Below, one piece after another: positions 11,086 through 22,990 of a DNA stretch of 64,000 nt; position 1 is the first letter of the stretch; each line of letters opens with the position of its first letter. The stretch covers positions 168,390,035-168,454,034 of the forward strand of contig CM069432.1 of assembly GCA_035610365.1 (NCBI GenBank). Direction: 5' to 3'. The notes beneath the pieces were generated by a model, which searched no databases, had not been told where the DNA came from, and saw only the letters and a list, made by a program, of their open reading frames with translations. Origin of the DNA: Aquatica leii (taxonomy: Eukaryota > Arthropoda > Insecta > Coleoptera > Lampyridae). Made by a program: the position numbers and the translations under genes.

Positions 11086-12336
11086 CATATGTTCAGGGCC
11101 GGACTGGCCCATCGGGCGATCGGGCGCCGCCCGATCGGCCGGAGCTCTGAAGGGCCGGGCCGGTCAGCGTAATATCATTGTATTTATATCTTAAATACAA
11201 TGATAATATCAACAATTAAAAATTAAGAATATGGAGAAATTATGCTTTGTATTTAAAAAATTTATACTACAACAACCGTGCATGCAGAAGTATGAGTTTC
11301 GATTGGTGAATTGGTGTACCTACCTATCATGTCTAGAGTATGGAGTATGTATGTGTCAGAGCTAAGCGCACTTTCAGTAAGACCTTATCAGTGATAATTG
11401 ATAATTAAATTATAGGAGCAATAAATAAGTGACAAGTATTAAAAAAATGTATGCAAAATCAGGGTAATCAAGGCATAAGCATATGTGAGTTTTAGAATAA
11501 ACACACAAAACACAAAACTTCTTCCATTCATTAAACCGGGTTTAGGCGTTAAACGTGTATTGCTGTTTTTATTATTATTTCTAGGAACTCGCGCTGCAAT
11601 TGGATAGGTACAGTTTACGCATGTGCCACTGACTCAGTTGAGTGTTTAGTATGAGCGTTGATTGAGAAACTCTTTAGTCAATGGTATGAGTTAATTTATG
11701 ACTATTATTCTGTTGTTCTGTTGCTGAAATAAATCCTAAAAAGTACCAGGTAAATATTTTTTATTTAGCCTGCAGAATAAGTGTATAAAGCATAAATGCG
11801 AATATAAATTACTCAATAATCCTAGAATATTATACATGCAAACATAAAATAAAATAAAACTTTTCGTAGGCGTAGCGCTTAGCATAGCATTCTTGGTTTA
11901 TATACCGGTGTGCAGTGCCCTTCTTTCATAGCATATTATGAATTTGTAATTAGAGTGGCCGGATGTTTTTATATTATTGCACAATCTGCTGAATCTGCAA
12001 ATTGACTCACCGTGCAAAGTAGAGGACATGTTAACATTTTGAAGTTTAGATTAGAACATTTTATGTTCAATCGTTTTAATATTAAAGAAATGAACCACTA
12101 GAAAATAACGGAGTTTTACATCAAATGTTAGAAGTGTTTTCCCCCGCCTTCTATGCAACTGTTAATTGTTCTAAATTAAACATTTTGAAACGCCACGGCC
12201 ATGTTTACAATTCAAATTCAAATCAAGAGTCAAAAGTCAAATGATGCCAAAGTAATTTAAAATTCACAGCCTACCCTAATTATAAATTTAAGTGATTGCC
12301 TGGTAGTAACGGATTTTCGTTCATTAGAGAATTAAA

Positions 12337-14850
12337 ATGGCTGAAAATTCACCAAAGAAGATCACTTTGAAAAAGAAGAAGAAAGGTGGCGCCCATAAAG
12401 GAGCGGAAAAAAGAAAAATATTATTAGGCAAAGTTCACATAGTTGTAAAAATTTCAGAATTATTATTTGTGACAAAAAATCCAAAATATTACAGGAAGAT
12501 ACGGAAATTGAACACACTAATGAAAATCAATCAAACACCACTTGCGATGCGATCATAGCAATAACACAGTTACAGCCTCTCGGACATACACCACAAGAAA
12601 ATCACGACAAATGCGAACAAGGTAAGGTAGACCGTGTAATTGTTCCTCGAATGAAACCACAGAAAAAAATACAGCATCATCGAATAGTGTATCTCACAAT
12701 TTAACAACAGAGGCTGTGAAGAATGAGACTGAAGATCCAAATGAAGAGTTTTATTTCAAGAAACTTGAATATCATGATTTGGATTTATTTTTAAAAGGGC
12801 ATCCACGACATTTTTTAAAATGTGCGGAAAAATTAATACTGACATTATCTACCATAGGAAGTCTGGTACAGAAAGAAATTGGCTTAGTTATAACAAACAT
12901 CAAAAAACATTTTACTGTTGGATATGTCTTACTTTTGTTAAAGAAAACAATCTTCCTCTTTTGGCTACTGGTATTTCTGGTCCTGTTAAACACGTTTATA
13001 CCCGCATAAAAGAACACGAATTAAGCAGAGTACATATTAATTCGGCTGAAGCCTATTTACTGCATAGAAGTGAAAGAGATATACATTCACTCCTGTTTTC
13101 AACGGCAGCTGCAGAAAGACGTACAAAAGTGCAGAATAACAGACAGGTATTACTCAGTCATAGAGACGATTAAAACTATAGGCAAACGAGGATTAAACTA
13201 CCGCGGTGATGGCTCCAGCAAAGCAGCCTATACTTTACTCAACGAGAATTTAGACCACGGGAATTTTTTAGAAATAATTTTGCTTATATCAAAATTTGAT
13301 CCTCTGCTACGACATCATATTGAAAAAGTAGCAAAAGAAAGCGAAAAAATTCATGTCAGCAGGGCCAAAAAACAAAATAAGATTCAAGGACGTGGAAATT
13401 TAACAACATTTTTATTAAAGACGACAGTAAATTTGTTAATAGAAGGTATATCAAGTTTAATAAAGCAAAAAATTGCGGTTGAAATAAAAACTGCTAAAAT
13501 TTATTCAGTTTAGATTGATACAACTCAAGACATCAATGTGGTAGATCAGTGCTCAGTGGTTGTAAGGTATGTTCATTCAAATAGAGTAAAGGAACGACTG
13601 ATTAAACTAATTAACTGTACCTCTACGAAAGGCAAAGACTTATTTGAAGTAGTAGCGGAATGTCTCAGAAAGTTTGATATTGATATAGAAAATTGTGTTA
13701 GGAACTCCACTAATGGTGTTTCTAACATGCAAGGGCAGTATAAGGGTTTCACGTCGTGGCGGTCTAAAGATTCTCCTGGACAAGTCCACGTTTAGTGTTA
13801 CGCTCACGTACTCAATTTAGTTATCAGTGATATCACTAAACTTATCAACCCAGTTGTGACGTTGTTCGGTTTGATTAATAAATGTGCTGCTTTTGTAAAA
13901 GAATCCTATCTACGAATGAATGTTTGGAAAGAAGCAATTTCTTCAACTAATACTCCCAATTTAAAATTTGTAACTTTAATCGGAGAGATACGGTGGTGGG
14001 CTAAAGAAAGGGCATTGACTAAAATTTTTAACATAAAAACTGGAATTTTTGTCGTGTTGTGTGAAACTTTATATGCAATAAAAACATCTGACAATTTTAA
14101 TAGTGAAATCAAGTATAATTCATGTACTCTTTTAGAAAGTTTTTTGAAATATGAAACCGTACTTATACGGCGATAATGTTTAAAAGAATTTTTGTATATA
14201 CCACACCTCTTTCCAATTATTTACAAACAGCCGGAATGGACTTTTTACAAGCTTATCGTATGGTTGACGAAACTCTGAAATCTTTCAAGAATATGAATAG
14301 GGAGTTCGATTAAATCTACACTTAAGTAAATAAATTTATTAGCATGGTTAATGATCGGTTCCTAGAAAAAGACTTACCTTTCGAAGTTGAAGATAGTTTT
14401 CCACAACGAAGAATAAGACTTAAACAAAAATTCTATGATGGAAATTGTGGTGATGAAGCGGTGCAAGAACCTTTAACCAAATTCAAAATAGAATTTTTTT
14501 ACGTAACAATGGACAGAATTATTGACGCTTTAGAGTTCAGGTTTTTAAGTCATAAAGAACTATATAACGATTTTGAATGTTTACACCCTGGAAGTTTCTC
14601 TTTTTATTCGCGATTACCGGAATCAGCCTTGCAATGCATCTATTCTAAATTAGAATTTTTTTCCCTAAAATCAAGTTGGAAAAATTAAAACAGCAATGGA
14701 CTGATTTTGTCTCCAAATGGTCAAGGTTGAATCAGTCTTTGTCAGAAGACTGTTTTCAACATAGAATAGAAGAAAACGATGAAGAAATAGAAGTAGATAC
14801 AGAATCTTTTGGAAGTCATAAATTTTGCATTAAACATTAAACATACAATG
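12337..14850 (+). pseudogene. hAT transposase, TTF-finger/DUF4371 type, degenerate
   Basis: A basic N-terminus (MAENSPKKITLKKKKKGGAH) is followed across frame changes by a zinc-finger-like region TFYCWICLTF...HVYTRIKEHELSRVH (about 12900-13040). Next come FLEIILLISKFDPLLRHHIE (about 13265-13325), the block typical of the DUF4371 segment, then IDTTQDINVVDQCSVVVRY (about 13514-13570) holding the first acidic motif region, CYAHVLNLVIS (about 13800), and RWWAKERALTKIF (about 13990). The C-terminal dimerisation region is weakly seen to about 14850. At least seven frames are needed, so the protein is not made. The order matches the ZMYM/GTF2I-repeat-like group of hAT transposases; this is a family-level inference. 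Confidence 0.8.
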
Positions 14851-14928
14851 GTCAATAATTAATTGAACGTTTATGTCTTACGTTATATAAAAAAATTTTA
14901 ATTATTGACAATTGTATGCTTAATGTTT
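14832..14928. repeat. Inverted repeat at hAT transposase end
   Basis: AAACATTAAACATACAATGG and its near-perfect inverse at 14900-14928 (29-bp arms with two differences) enclose about 40 bp. It begins exactly where transposase similarity fades, so it may be a small insertion or a 3'-end fold. Confidence 0.6.
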
Positions 14929-15011
14929 TATTTATTATTAATTAAATACTAGCTCGTAAAGTTGCCGATGTTCTTGGTCGGTGGATTGATCTCATGATTT
15001 TATTCTTTGGC

Positions 15012-15042
15012 CTGATGAAGTGCTAACCTTCAGCACAAAACG
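15012..15042 (+). ncRNA. Hammerhead-like motif, isolated PLE tail
   Basis: CTGATGA, then GTGCT pairing with AGCAC around a short loop, then AAAACGTTG. This is the same layout as the PLE tails at 10667 and 54079. It lies inside the hAT element, suggesting a small PLE tail insertion between 14930 and 15870. The GAAA box is changed to AAAA, so activity is doubtful. Confidence 0.35.
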
Positions 15043-15877
15043 TTGCCACAAAAATAAATTAAAGTGGTTTTACATGCCCCTCCTAAACGAAGAAATCTGA
15101 ATTAATTGGTAAACACACAGAGGAGGAGAAAGAATCTTTACCAAGGATATTGTTGCAAATTTATTATTTAAAACGACTAAAAATACGTTTACTTATTCTA
15201 GAAATATATACACTTTTAAATTAACGGAACTAATTAAATCTAATAATATTTAATGAAAACACTTACACTAATTTATGTATAACCGTATAATCACTTAAGA
15301 TAAGATAACGTCCTCGGATAGCTTTACACTTGTTTACACTAAAAATCACGTACACGATTATTCCCGGTAGGTTTATCTCACACGCGTGCTAACGACTTAT
15401 TTATTTCAACTTGATAATCTTCTTAACACTGCTCTATTCGCATTCCAGCAATAACTGACCTACGAATTGTTCCGTCGCTATATATACATACACGGAAATC
15501 CTTCTCGAGTGTTCCCTATTTTCGGTATATCTTCTAGAAGAGGTATAACAGCTTCTAGAAGGCTCTTACCTTTTGTAAATAAGTTCTCGGACGTTTCAAT
15601 ATTTTAATTTCACTCGACAATGAAAAAATTATTGATCATTTAATGTCTCTCAGTAAAAACATGACAGATTTGCTAAGTCTCTAATGTTTAGCATAATATT
15701 GAAAATCTATTTGCCATATTCAATAAATATAATGATTTTCATTGTTTATAATACTTGAATATAACGTTTCCTATTTTTTATAACATTTTTAAATACAAAC
15801 TGCAATTACATGCATAATATATTACATATTTTCCTGAATGCTGCTTTACTTGTTATTAATTTGTATATGCTCGTACA

Positions 15878-16588
15878 CAGGGGTGGGCAGTCACAAAATA
15901 CTTGTATTGAAAATACAGTATTTGAAATACATTTGTATTTTGTATTTTGCATTTGATGAACTTTTCCTAACGTATTTTGTATTTGAAATACTCAGTTATG
16001 GGTATTTTGTATTTCGTATTTGAAATACATTAATAAATGTATTTTGCCCAACGCAATATTACAACAGGTTTTAAAATACCGTTCTGATTCATTCGAAAGA
16101 TCTGGAAGTGTTTGAACTGACTAACTTGGCAACCAAAACATTAAAACGATTTCCGCCATCCTAGATGGAAAATTTTATCTAATTCAGAAAAAAAGTCAAA
16201 GCAAAATGTTTAATGTCTAAACAAAAAGATATAATAATTAGTGGAACTCTTAATGCTACTACAAATTTTAAGTTGCACATGAAGGTATGTAATTTCAATT
16301 TTATTAAATTTTTTAACCTTGAGTTCGATTACTGCGTAAACATCAAGAATTGCTGGAAAAATTTGGTAAACACAAAACAAAAAATAAATATAAAACTAAA
16401 GAAGAAACACAAATTAATAACAACCCATATATATATTTGTATTTTGTATTTAAAATACATGTATTTGTATTTTGTATTTTCAATAAAAACATAAAAGTAT
16501 TTTGTATTTCCTATTTCAAATACTTTTATAGGAATATTTTATATTTTGTATTTGAAATACTTTGGTGCATGTATTTTGCCCAGCACTG
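15878..16588. mobile_element. Non-autonomous hAT nested in hAT
   Basis: The left end is CAGGGGTGGGCAG and the right end is the inverse of CAGTGCTGGGCAAAATAC. The exact 8-bp duplication CTCGTACA flanks it (15870-15877 and 16589-16596). Both arms are rich in the subterminal motif TGTATTTTGTATTTGAAATAC in both orientations. At 711 bp it codes for no transposase; short open frames are made of the repeats. A second internal TTTTGCCCAACG near 16040 looks like an additional terminus, so the copy may be a rearranged or tandem form. Confidence 0.9.
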
Positions 16589-16725
16589 CTCGTACATAGT
16601 ATTTAATTGAAGGAACGTCATTATATCTATGTAACATGACTAACATGGAAAAATTCGGTTCGGTGGGCTGGTAAAGAAGTTTCGCCCGGGCCGTTTTTTG
16701 AACCCAGTCCGGCCCTGCATATGTT

Positions 16726-17515
16726 CTTTTACTCTAACTTCAATAGAGCGTCCCGTTTATCCTATATAACTTGATCCACAGAAATAAGGAATTTTGTAAA
16801 CTCCGGCATGTTTTAGAGCCCCTTGTTTGTCTTTAGCAAATGTAAACCAGGTGTTCAGGGTATCCTTAGTCGTAAAACACTTTTAATATTATATTTTTTT
16901 AGCACCCTGTTTATTTTGCCTGTTGAACCCATACAGTAAGGTAAATAAGCGGTGCTAGTAGGAGGTGATAAGTCTTTTTTGACTTTTAGATTTATTGCTC
17001 TTTTCCATGCGTTTTGGATATCTTTAAACCCGTATTTATTTTGTTCTAGGGATTCCAACAGTGTTACTGTTTCTTTTTGTAGATTTTCATTATCTGACAC
17101 ACGTATAGCTCTTTTGGCTAAAGTATGCAAAACAGAGTCTCTGCGTTTAAGTATCTATTATTGTGCGTTTTCTTTCTATAAACTGAATGCCCCAATTTTC
17201 CGTTATTTTACCTTATCACCAGTACATCAAGAAAGGTTAGGCTGTTGTTGTGTTCTAACTTCATAATAAATTTAATGCTGTTATGTGCAGAGTTTAGATG
17301 TTGAAAGAACTGATTTAGTTTATCTTTGCTATTAGGCCATACAACAAACGTATCATCAACATATCTAAACCAAGTTTTTGGTTTTAACTCAATATTTTTC
17401 ATAATATCAGTTACAAAATATTCCATGTAAATTGGCTATAACTGGAGAGAGCGGTGAACGCAAGGCCGCTCCTTCTACTTGTTTAAACACGTTGTCTTTA
17501 TAACTGAAATACATG
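16726..17515 (-). pseudogene. PLE 1 reverse transcriptase and GIY-YIG part
   Basis: Reading from 17515 down: VEGAALRSPLSPVIANL (RT motif B, about 17480-17430), KTWFRYVDDTFVVW (catalytic YVDD, about 17370-17330), LEHNNSLTFLDVLV, then a linker 17130-16855 ending NRVLKKYNIKSVLR. After this comes GVYKIPYFCGSSYIG with TGRSIEVRVKEH (about 16825-16730), which are the GIY and YIG strands and the catalytic arginine segment of the GIY-YIG nuclease fused to PLE reverse transcriptases. A stop follows YIG and at least two frameshifts occur. The N-terminal half of the RT is missing. The frame resumes at 11085 beyond the hAT insertion. Confidence 0.85.
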
Positions 17516-17518
17516 TAA

Positions 17519-17835
17519 AGTAAAAGAACATATGGCTGACTGCAAACACCGCAGAGTTACTAAATCAGCAGTGGCAGAACACATGTGAAACCAAGGACAC
17601 ACGCTAAACTTTTATTAAACTAAAGTGTTAGCTAGAACTCCTTTCTATTTTCCCAGACTAATCCGCGAAGCTGTGGAAATAGAAAAACATCCATGTAAGA
17701 TGAACCGAGAAGACGGTTTAAGACTCAGCAAATCTTGGCTGCACTTTTTCTTTTAGTGACATTTACCACTCTGAAGATGCAAGCTATAATCATAAAAATA
17801 ATACAAAATAAAAAATGAATTTGGCGATAAAACAT
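17519..17835 (+). pseudogene. Inverted PLE 1 fragment (C-terminus and tail)
   Basis: Plus-strand EHMADCKHRRVTKSAVAEH and PFYFPRLIREAVEIEKHPC repeat the sequence at 10768-11085 on the opposite strand, with stops. It continues into the tail CTCTGAAGATGCAAGCT and then, after an internal deletion, ATAATCATAA and TTTGGCGATAAAA. It starts only a few bases beyond the RT part of the main copy, so the two are joined head to head. Confidence 0.85.
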
Positions 17836-17839
17836 TTAA

Positions 17840-19370
17840 ACGTTGTCAAGAATTTTGTACACCACAGTAATTGAAAAGACGTACCTAAGCAGTTATTAAA
17901 ATATTTTGAGTTCTCAGCAATACGCCAATACATATATTTTGTAATAAAACCAATTTTTACTTACTACGAACAAGTATTTATTGCAGCAGTCTGGTTTAAC
18001 TGCACACTACTCAAAAACAATGTTAATACACTGTCTGCACACAATAACTAAAACTTAAGTTGTACCACTGTAAAAACTAAATCAGAAGTACAAAATATGA
18101 TGCTGTATTATCACAGCGTGCATAAGCTGTTTTGTCAAATGCGTTGAAAATATTTTTAAACTTTGGCAGCGCCGCTGGAGGTGAACTCAACCGTAGCATT
18201 TTACAATTATATATATAAGGAGGCGAAAGCGTCGTAATCACATATGGAGATAGGGTAGTACTAAATACAGATTTGTATTTTGTATGAAAAAAACATGTGA
18301 TATCATTACCCCTCTACCTTTGCCTGTAAAATGGTGTAACACCTGATCCCTTAAATACGGAAAAAACTTGTGTAACACAATTTATTCAACCGGATAGATG
18401 GACGTCCTAAAGATATGCGGAGTCGAAGAGGATACAAATGCATATATATATATATATAAACAAATTACTATTTTTTTTAATATAGTTTTTATAATTTATA
18501 AACGATAGCTCGATTTTATTATTATTAGAACACCAAATTTTAAATAAAGTACATTTATATTAAATAGTCACTTATTTGTTAAAATAATTTTAATATAAAA
18601 TAATCTGAATTTAATTTAATTATGTAAATAATTCGTGACTGTGACACTAACCAAATATACTGTAAAAATTCCTAGTTCTAACAACACGCAAATTTTGTCA
18701 AACTGGCGCCTATTACGTCTATAATGTTACACTGCTTGCAAATGCTACATTGATAACGGTTTGTAAACACGCAATTTTATATTACCACTTAAATTGTACT
18801 AAAGTTTATTTATACATAAAAACAATAAACCATTATTCTATTAGTTTTTGTATTTGAATTTTCTAATGTGTATTAAGAAATTAATTTTTTGATAAAATTT
18901 ACTAAAAAAATTTATTACTTAACATTATACGTCAAATAAGTTTAGTTGTAACTATTATGTAACTATTAAATTTTAATAATAAATAAATTATTTGTCGCTT
19001 AACTGTTTGTTGGTTACATTAATATTACCGCAACTAATAACTTTATAAATTCTTAATAATTAAAAAATAAGTAATCAAATTACAATATACTTTTGTTAAT
19101 CTTATTAAGTTTTATCTATAATTAATCCATTCTAGCACTTTTTTTTTAACAGTAAATAAAATAGCTATATAGTGAAATCAAGATTATTCTTAAACCACGT
19201 GATCTTATGGTATAAGTAACGCTGTAAATATTCATTAAAAAAGTAAACAAACTGATTACGTGGCTTGGAAATCATCTCGATCACTCGTTGTATATCCAAA
19301 CTGCACTTTATTAGACCATTATAATAAGAACTCAAAAAAAAAAACTTAATAGTCCACGACAAATACGAAT
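17840..19370. other. Gene-free stretch with (TA)n tracts
   Basis: No supported gene. A moderately GC-rich segment at 18170-18440 lies between two short (TA)n tracts (near 18210 and 18442) and shares GGAGGCGAAAGCG-type words with the repeat at 8083-8222, so it may be a related decayed repeat. Confidence 0.5.
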
Positions 19371-19575
19371 AGTGACTTTAGCTACATTGGGATGAGCACA
19401 CGTTGGAAGCTTAGCCACGCCACTGAGAATTCCTAATAAATAAAATTTAGTCTACAACCGTGTAGTGCAGGTAACCGACTACCGATGGCCGCTGTCTGAT
19501 TCTCCTTAAATGGGATTACTCACTTGTAACCGTTTGTGTTTCTACTTTGTTAGTGCATGTATTGCGTGGTTCTCC

Positions 19576-19707
19576 AAAATAGAAATTAATACCAAAAGAC
19601 TGATTAGTGCCATTTGTGAGAAATCTCCGTTGTGGGACATAAAAGATAACAAGTATGATTTTTGTTTAAAAAAGCTGTGGGCGAAGGTTACGGAAGAAGT
19701 AATTTTG
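19576..19707 (+). pseudogene. MADF-domain-like segment, possible single exon
   Basis: The plus strand reads NTKRLISAICEKSPLWDIKD, then NKYDFCLKKLWAKVTEEV. The pattern LIxxVxxxPxLWDxxxxxYxxxxxxxxAWxxIxxxL is the N-terminal part of a MADF DNA-binding domain, found in insect regulators and in accessory proteins of PIF/Harbinger transposons. The segment ends in GAAGAA followed by GTAATTTTG, which could be a splice donor, or simply reads to a stop at 19708. The open frame extends up to an ATG at 19510, but residues before about 19576 do not look like the family. I found no second exon or transposase nearby, so it may be a fragment. Confidence 0.45.
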
Positions 19708-19710
19708 TAA

Positions 19711-21758
19711 AAATATTATATTCATATTGTTTATGTTTTAACAAAACATGATTACAAAGCAAGCAAAATATGAAGTTAATTAAAGTAAAAAGATATAAAT
19801 AAAATAATGTCAATGTAATTAAATACAGTTTTACACATAGATGATTTCAAGTTTTTGCTTTGTGTTCACAAAAATGTGGTGTAAATTTGTCTATTATCAC
19901 CTAAACGTACGTTTCTATTTTCGCCCGAAAAGTAAATCTCGTTTGTGCAGTATTGGTTTTTGACCGTAGTGTACTTTACTTTCTTTGGTAATTAAATTGT
20001 TGTACAACAAACATATGCATTTAACAATACCATGTACAAAGTTTGGTTTAACCCCAATTCCATTTTAAAGCACTCTTGACGAATGTAATACCAAACGCCA
20101 TTTATCTTCCCGTGCTTTTGAAATCCGCGTATTGAATGTGAAGATTCAAGTTGTAATAAAGAAAAAGTCGCATTAAGTAAGGTTTGAACAGATAAATTTC
20201 ATTCACAAAAAGAACATGCAAAACTTTAATATCTGTTTCAAGCTTTTTATAAAGACAGAAATTTGAGAGCACACCACCGCCTTTCTCTTGTGTTTTCTTG
20301 TATCAAAGGTAATAACTTCGTAATCAAACAGCACATTGTAGCACAGTAAAAAACGTAATGCTTCTTTTCCATGAATGCCAACATTTTTTTTTGTATTACA
20401 ATACAATAGTAATTTGATATTAAAGTAATATTTGTTGGCCTCTAATCTGTTTTAAATATTTTTAGTTTTAAATGTATGTTGTAAAAATATTATTGTTTGA
20501 GCTCTGTGAAATGCTTCAAATAAATATTTTGTAAATGATAAAGTAGGAAATGCAACAAATAAGGGTTTTATTATATTTAAATAATAATAAATAAAAGTTG
20601 TTAAAAGATAAATAATTGTCCTAAATATTAGAAACTTTCAATGTATAAAATGATAATTGCACATTTACAACTGCTATTAATCCAATATTTGCAAAACATA
20701 TTATGTCCGTATATCAATAACGTTTTATTGTATGAGTTTATGTTTAACCGATCTTGAGAACAATGTTCTTTTCTTATGTTCTATAAATATTTCGCAGATT
20801 ATATATATTTTCTTGTAACTGTGTTTCGGAGAATTATCTCTTTCTTTAAGAAAAATACTACAACTGTCTTTTTTTGCTAAATGCGTGATTGAGAGGGTAA
20901 ATATTGTTCTTTCTAAATATTGCATGATTTGTTCTTTAGAGTTACAAAATGCGTTTAATAGAAAAGACTTCGAAAATACTAAAAAGTAAATGTGATTTTT
21001 TATTAAAATATTTCATTATCGTTAATAGAATAAAAATTTACATTTCGTATTTTTTTTTACAAAGTAAAAAGTAAATCTTTTAGGTTCGTTCTCAAAATTT
21101 TGTAAACCTTTGTTGAAAATTGTTATTATACCTTTATGTTATAAAATATTGATATTCGGATAGAAAATTTCAAATATATACGTTTGTAGTTTATCGGATA
21201 ATGTTAAAAATATTAAGTAGTCAAATAGTATTAATTCTAAGTTTGTTTAAATTTTAGCATTACTAATTGTACATTAAATTGTATCTGTAATTTATAGGGT
21301 TTTACAGCAAACTGATTAAATTTGTATACTTACAGTAATCTAATGAAAGAAGCACAAACATCAAGTAATGTAGAATTTTTGAAAAGAAATAATTTTATTT
21401 GTATTTTAAAACGATTTGTTTTTTACCAAAATATATATCGAATAATAATGTGTTAATTTAGAATAAGAATAGTGTTATTTTAATCTTGTACCTATTTGTT
21501 ACTACAAATTGTGATTATGGAAACATCAAATAAATAAATTTTTAAATAATAATGTTTGCTATATATTTTTTAACTGCACATTTTAAAGATATTTACAATT
21601 ATTTATTATATATCAGTTTAAAACATAAGCATATTTAAAAACATAAATATATTATTTAAAAATAAATTACTAATATCATTGGGGTATATTAAATAACTGT
21701 TACAGTGGTTATATTGCTAATATTACGTAAATGTTTCCAAAAATGATTTCTAAATATC
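19711..21758. other. AT-rich gene-free stretch
   Basis: Two short minus-strand open frames (20203-20406 and 20725-20925) show no motif and are not called. Confidence 0.6.
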
Positions 21759-22474
21759 TTGTGTCCCACGCTAGAGGTATCCCATGAGATTTAACATGGG
21801 AAAATTGAAATTATTTTTTTCCTGCTTCTCAAATTAAAAAATCTCAAAAATTTTGACGCAGATTTAAAGTGACACTTAAAACGTTTCTAAAAACAATTTT
21901 TTGATTATAATTTGATAATTAATAAATTAAATACAAACATTTGAAATTCGAAATTTTGAAGGTTTTTCGCGCATGCAATTCAGATCGGCGATCTTTGGTT
22001 TTTAAAGTAATATGGATGCTAAAATTAAATTGTAGCCCGTCAAATCAACATTATGCAACTTTATTTTTGAGGAAATGGAAATTTGAAGACCAAAGACTAG
22101 AAAAATTACATTTGAAAATTTTCTCTAGGCTAAAAAAACCAAATTGCGCCCTTATTTGCGTGCTAATAAACCAGCTTATAATTCCAAAATGAAATAAACT
22201 TGAATTATGTTCAAGTAAATAGGTATTAAAAATCAAGTTAGCATTGATTTGTTATAAAACATTTGAAGTGTTGACCGTTTTGATAGAACCCACATAGCCA
22301 AAGTTAACCTTAATTGTCTAAAAAGTGATCATACTTTAACCTGAAAAGTTGACAAGCACGTGGTATCTTTATCGTGCCTTTTAGTCATTCATAAAAGTTA
22401 GTTCTACCGCGTGTCCTTAATGTTTAACTTATTCACAACAAATAGTTATTCCTAATAATCAACCAAATTGTAAA

Positions 22475-22990
22475 CGTAAAGGTTACTTTTTGTATAAGCT
22501 TAAAGTATAAAATATGGCGACTTATCTCGTTTCTTACCTACAGAGGTTGACTTTTGGATAACTTTTCAATAGACAACTTTAATTGCTACTCAAAAGCCGT
22601 TTTAAAAAGTTAACTTGATGGTAACCATAAAAATTAACCTATTAAGAGCTTTCAAGTATAAAATGAGACTACTTGTTTTTTTACTAACCCTATAAGTTAA
22701 CTTTTCGATATCTTTTCAGAGATTTCTAATTAATGTCTTAAAAAAGTTACACAACTGACATCCTACAAAATTAATTTAATGTTAATCCTAAAAATTAAGT
22801 TTTTAGTAACCTTATAGTACAGAATGAGACTACATGTATTTTTAGTAACCACATAAATGTTATTTTCGGTGAGTTTTATAATCAATGTCTATAAAAGTTG
22901 TGAAAGAGACATTCTAAAAAGTTAATTTTATGTTAATCCTAAAAATTAACTTTTTAGTAGAATGTTTTTGTGTAGAATAAGACTGTATCT
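22475..22990. repeat. Left subterminal tandem array, about 160-bp period
   Basis: About three diverged units, each containing a TAAAATGAGACTAC-type box, a TTAACTTTT box and a GTTAATCCTAAAAATTAA box. Unit starts are marked by AGTATAAAATATGGCGAC (near 22505), AGTATAAAATGAGACTAC (near 22655), AGTACAGAATGAGACTAC (near 22816) and GTAGAATAAGACTG (near 22973). Confidence 0.65.

Larger units (their letters stand above)
11094..16717 (+). mobile_element. hAT transposon with perfect TIRs and 8-bp TSD
   Basis: The ends are exact 14-bp inverted repeats CAGGGCCGGACTGG (11094-11107 and 16704-16717). They are flanked by the exact 8-bp duplication CATATGTT (11086-11093 and 16718-16725). CAGGG-type termini with an 8-bp duplication define the hAT superfamily. 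The left subterminal region is strikingly GC-rich with the palindrome CGATCGGGCGCCGCCCGATCG-like core against an AT-rich background. Inside is a degenerate transposase (12337-14850). A second smaller hAT at 15878-16588 is nested in its 3' half. The insertion splits PLE 1. Confidence 0.95.
10459..17835 (-). mobile_element. Penelope-like element 1 with inverted end and nested hAT
   Basis: A minus-strand PLE runs from about 17515 to 10459. It is interrupted by a complete hAT transposon (11094-16717). At its upstream edge it meets, head to head, a plus-strand copy of the same element's GIY-YIG end and tail (17519-17835). Both outer ends finish in related sequence (ATTTGATCGCCAA at about 10459, and TTTGGCGATAAAA near 17820). 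Partial inverted copies joined to the main copy are a known feature of Penelope-like elements, and PLE 2 in this window has the same arrangement. The coding parts carry stops and frameshifts. Confidence 0.75.
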
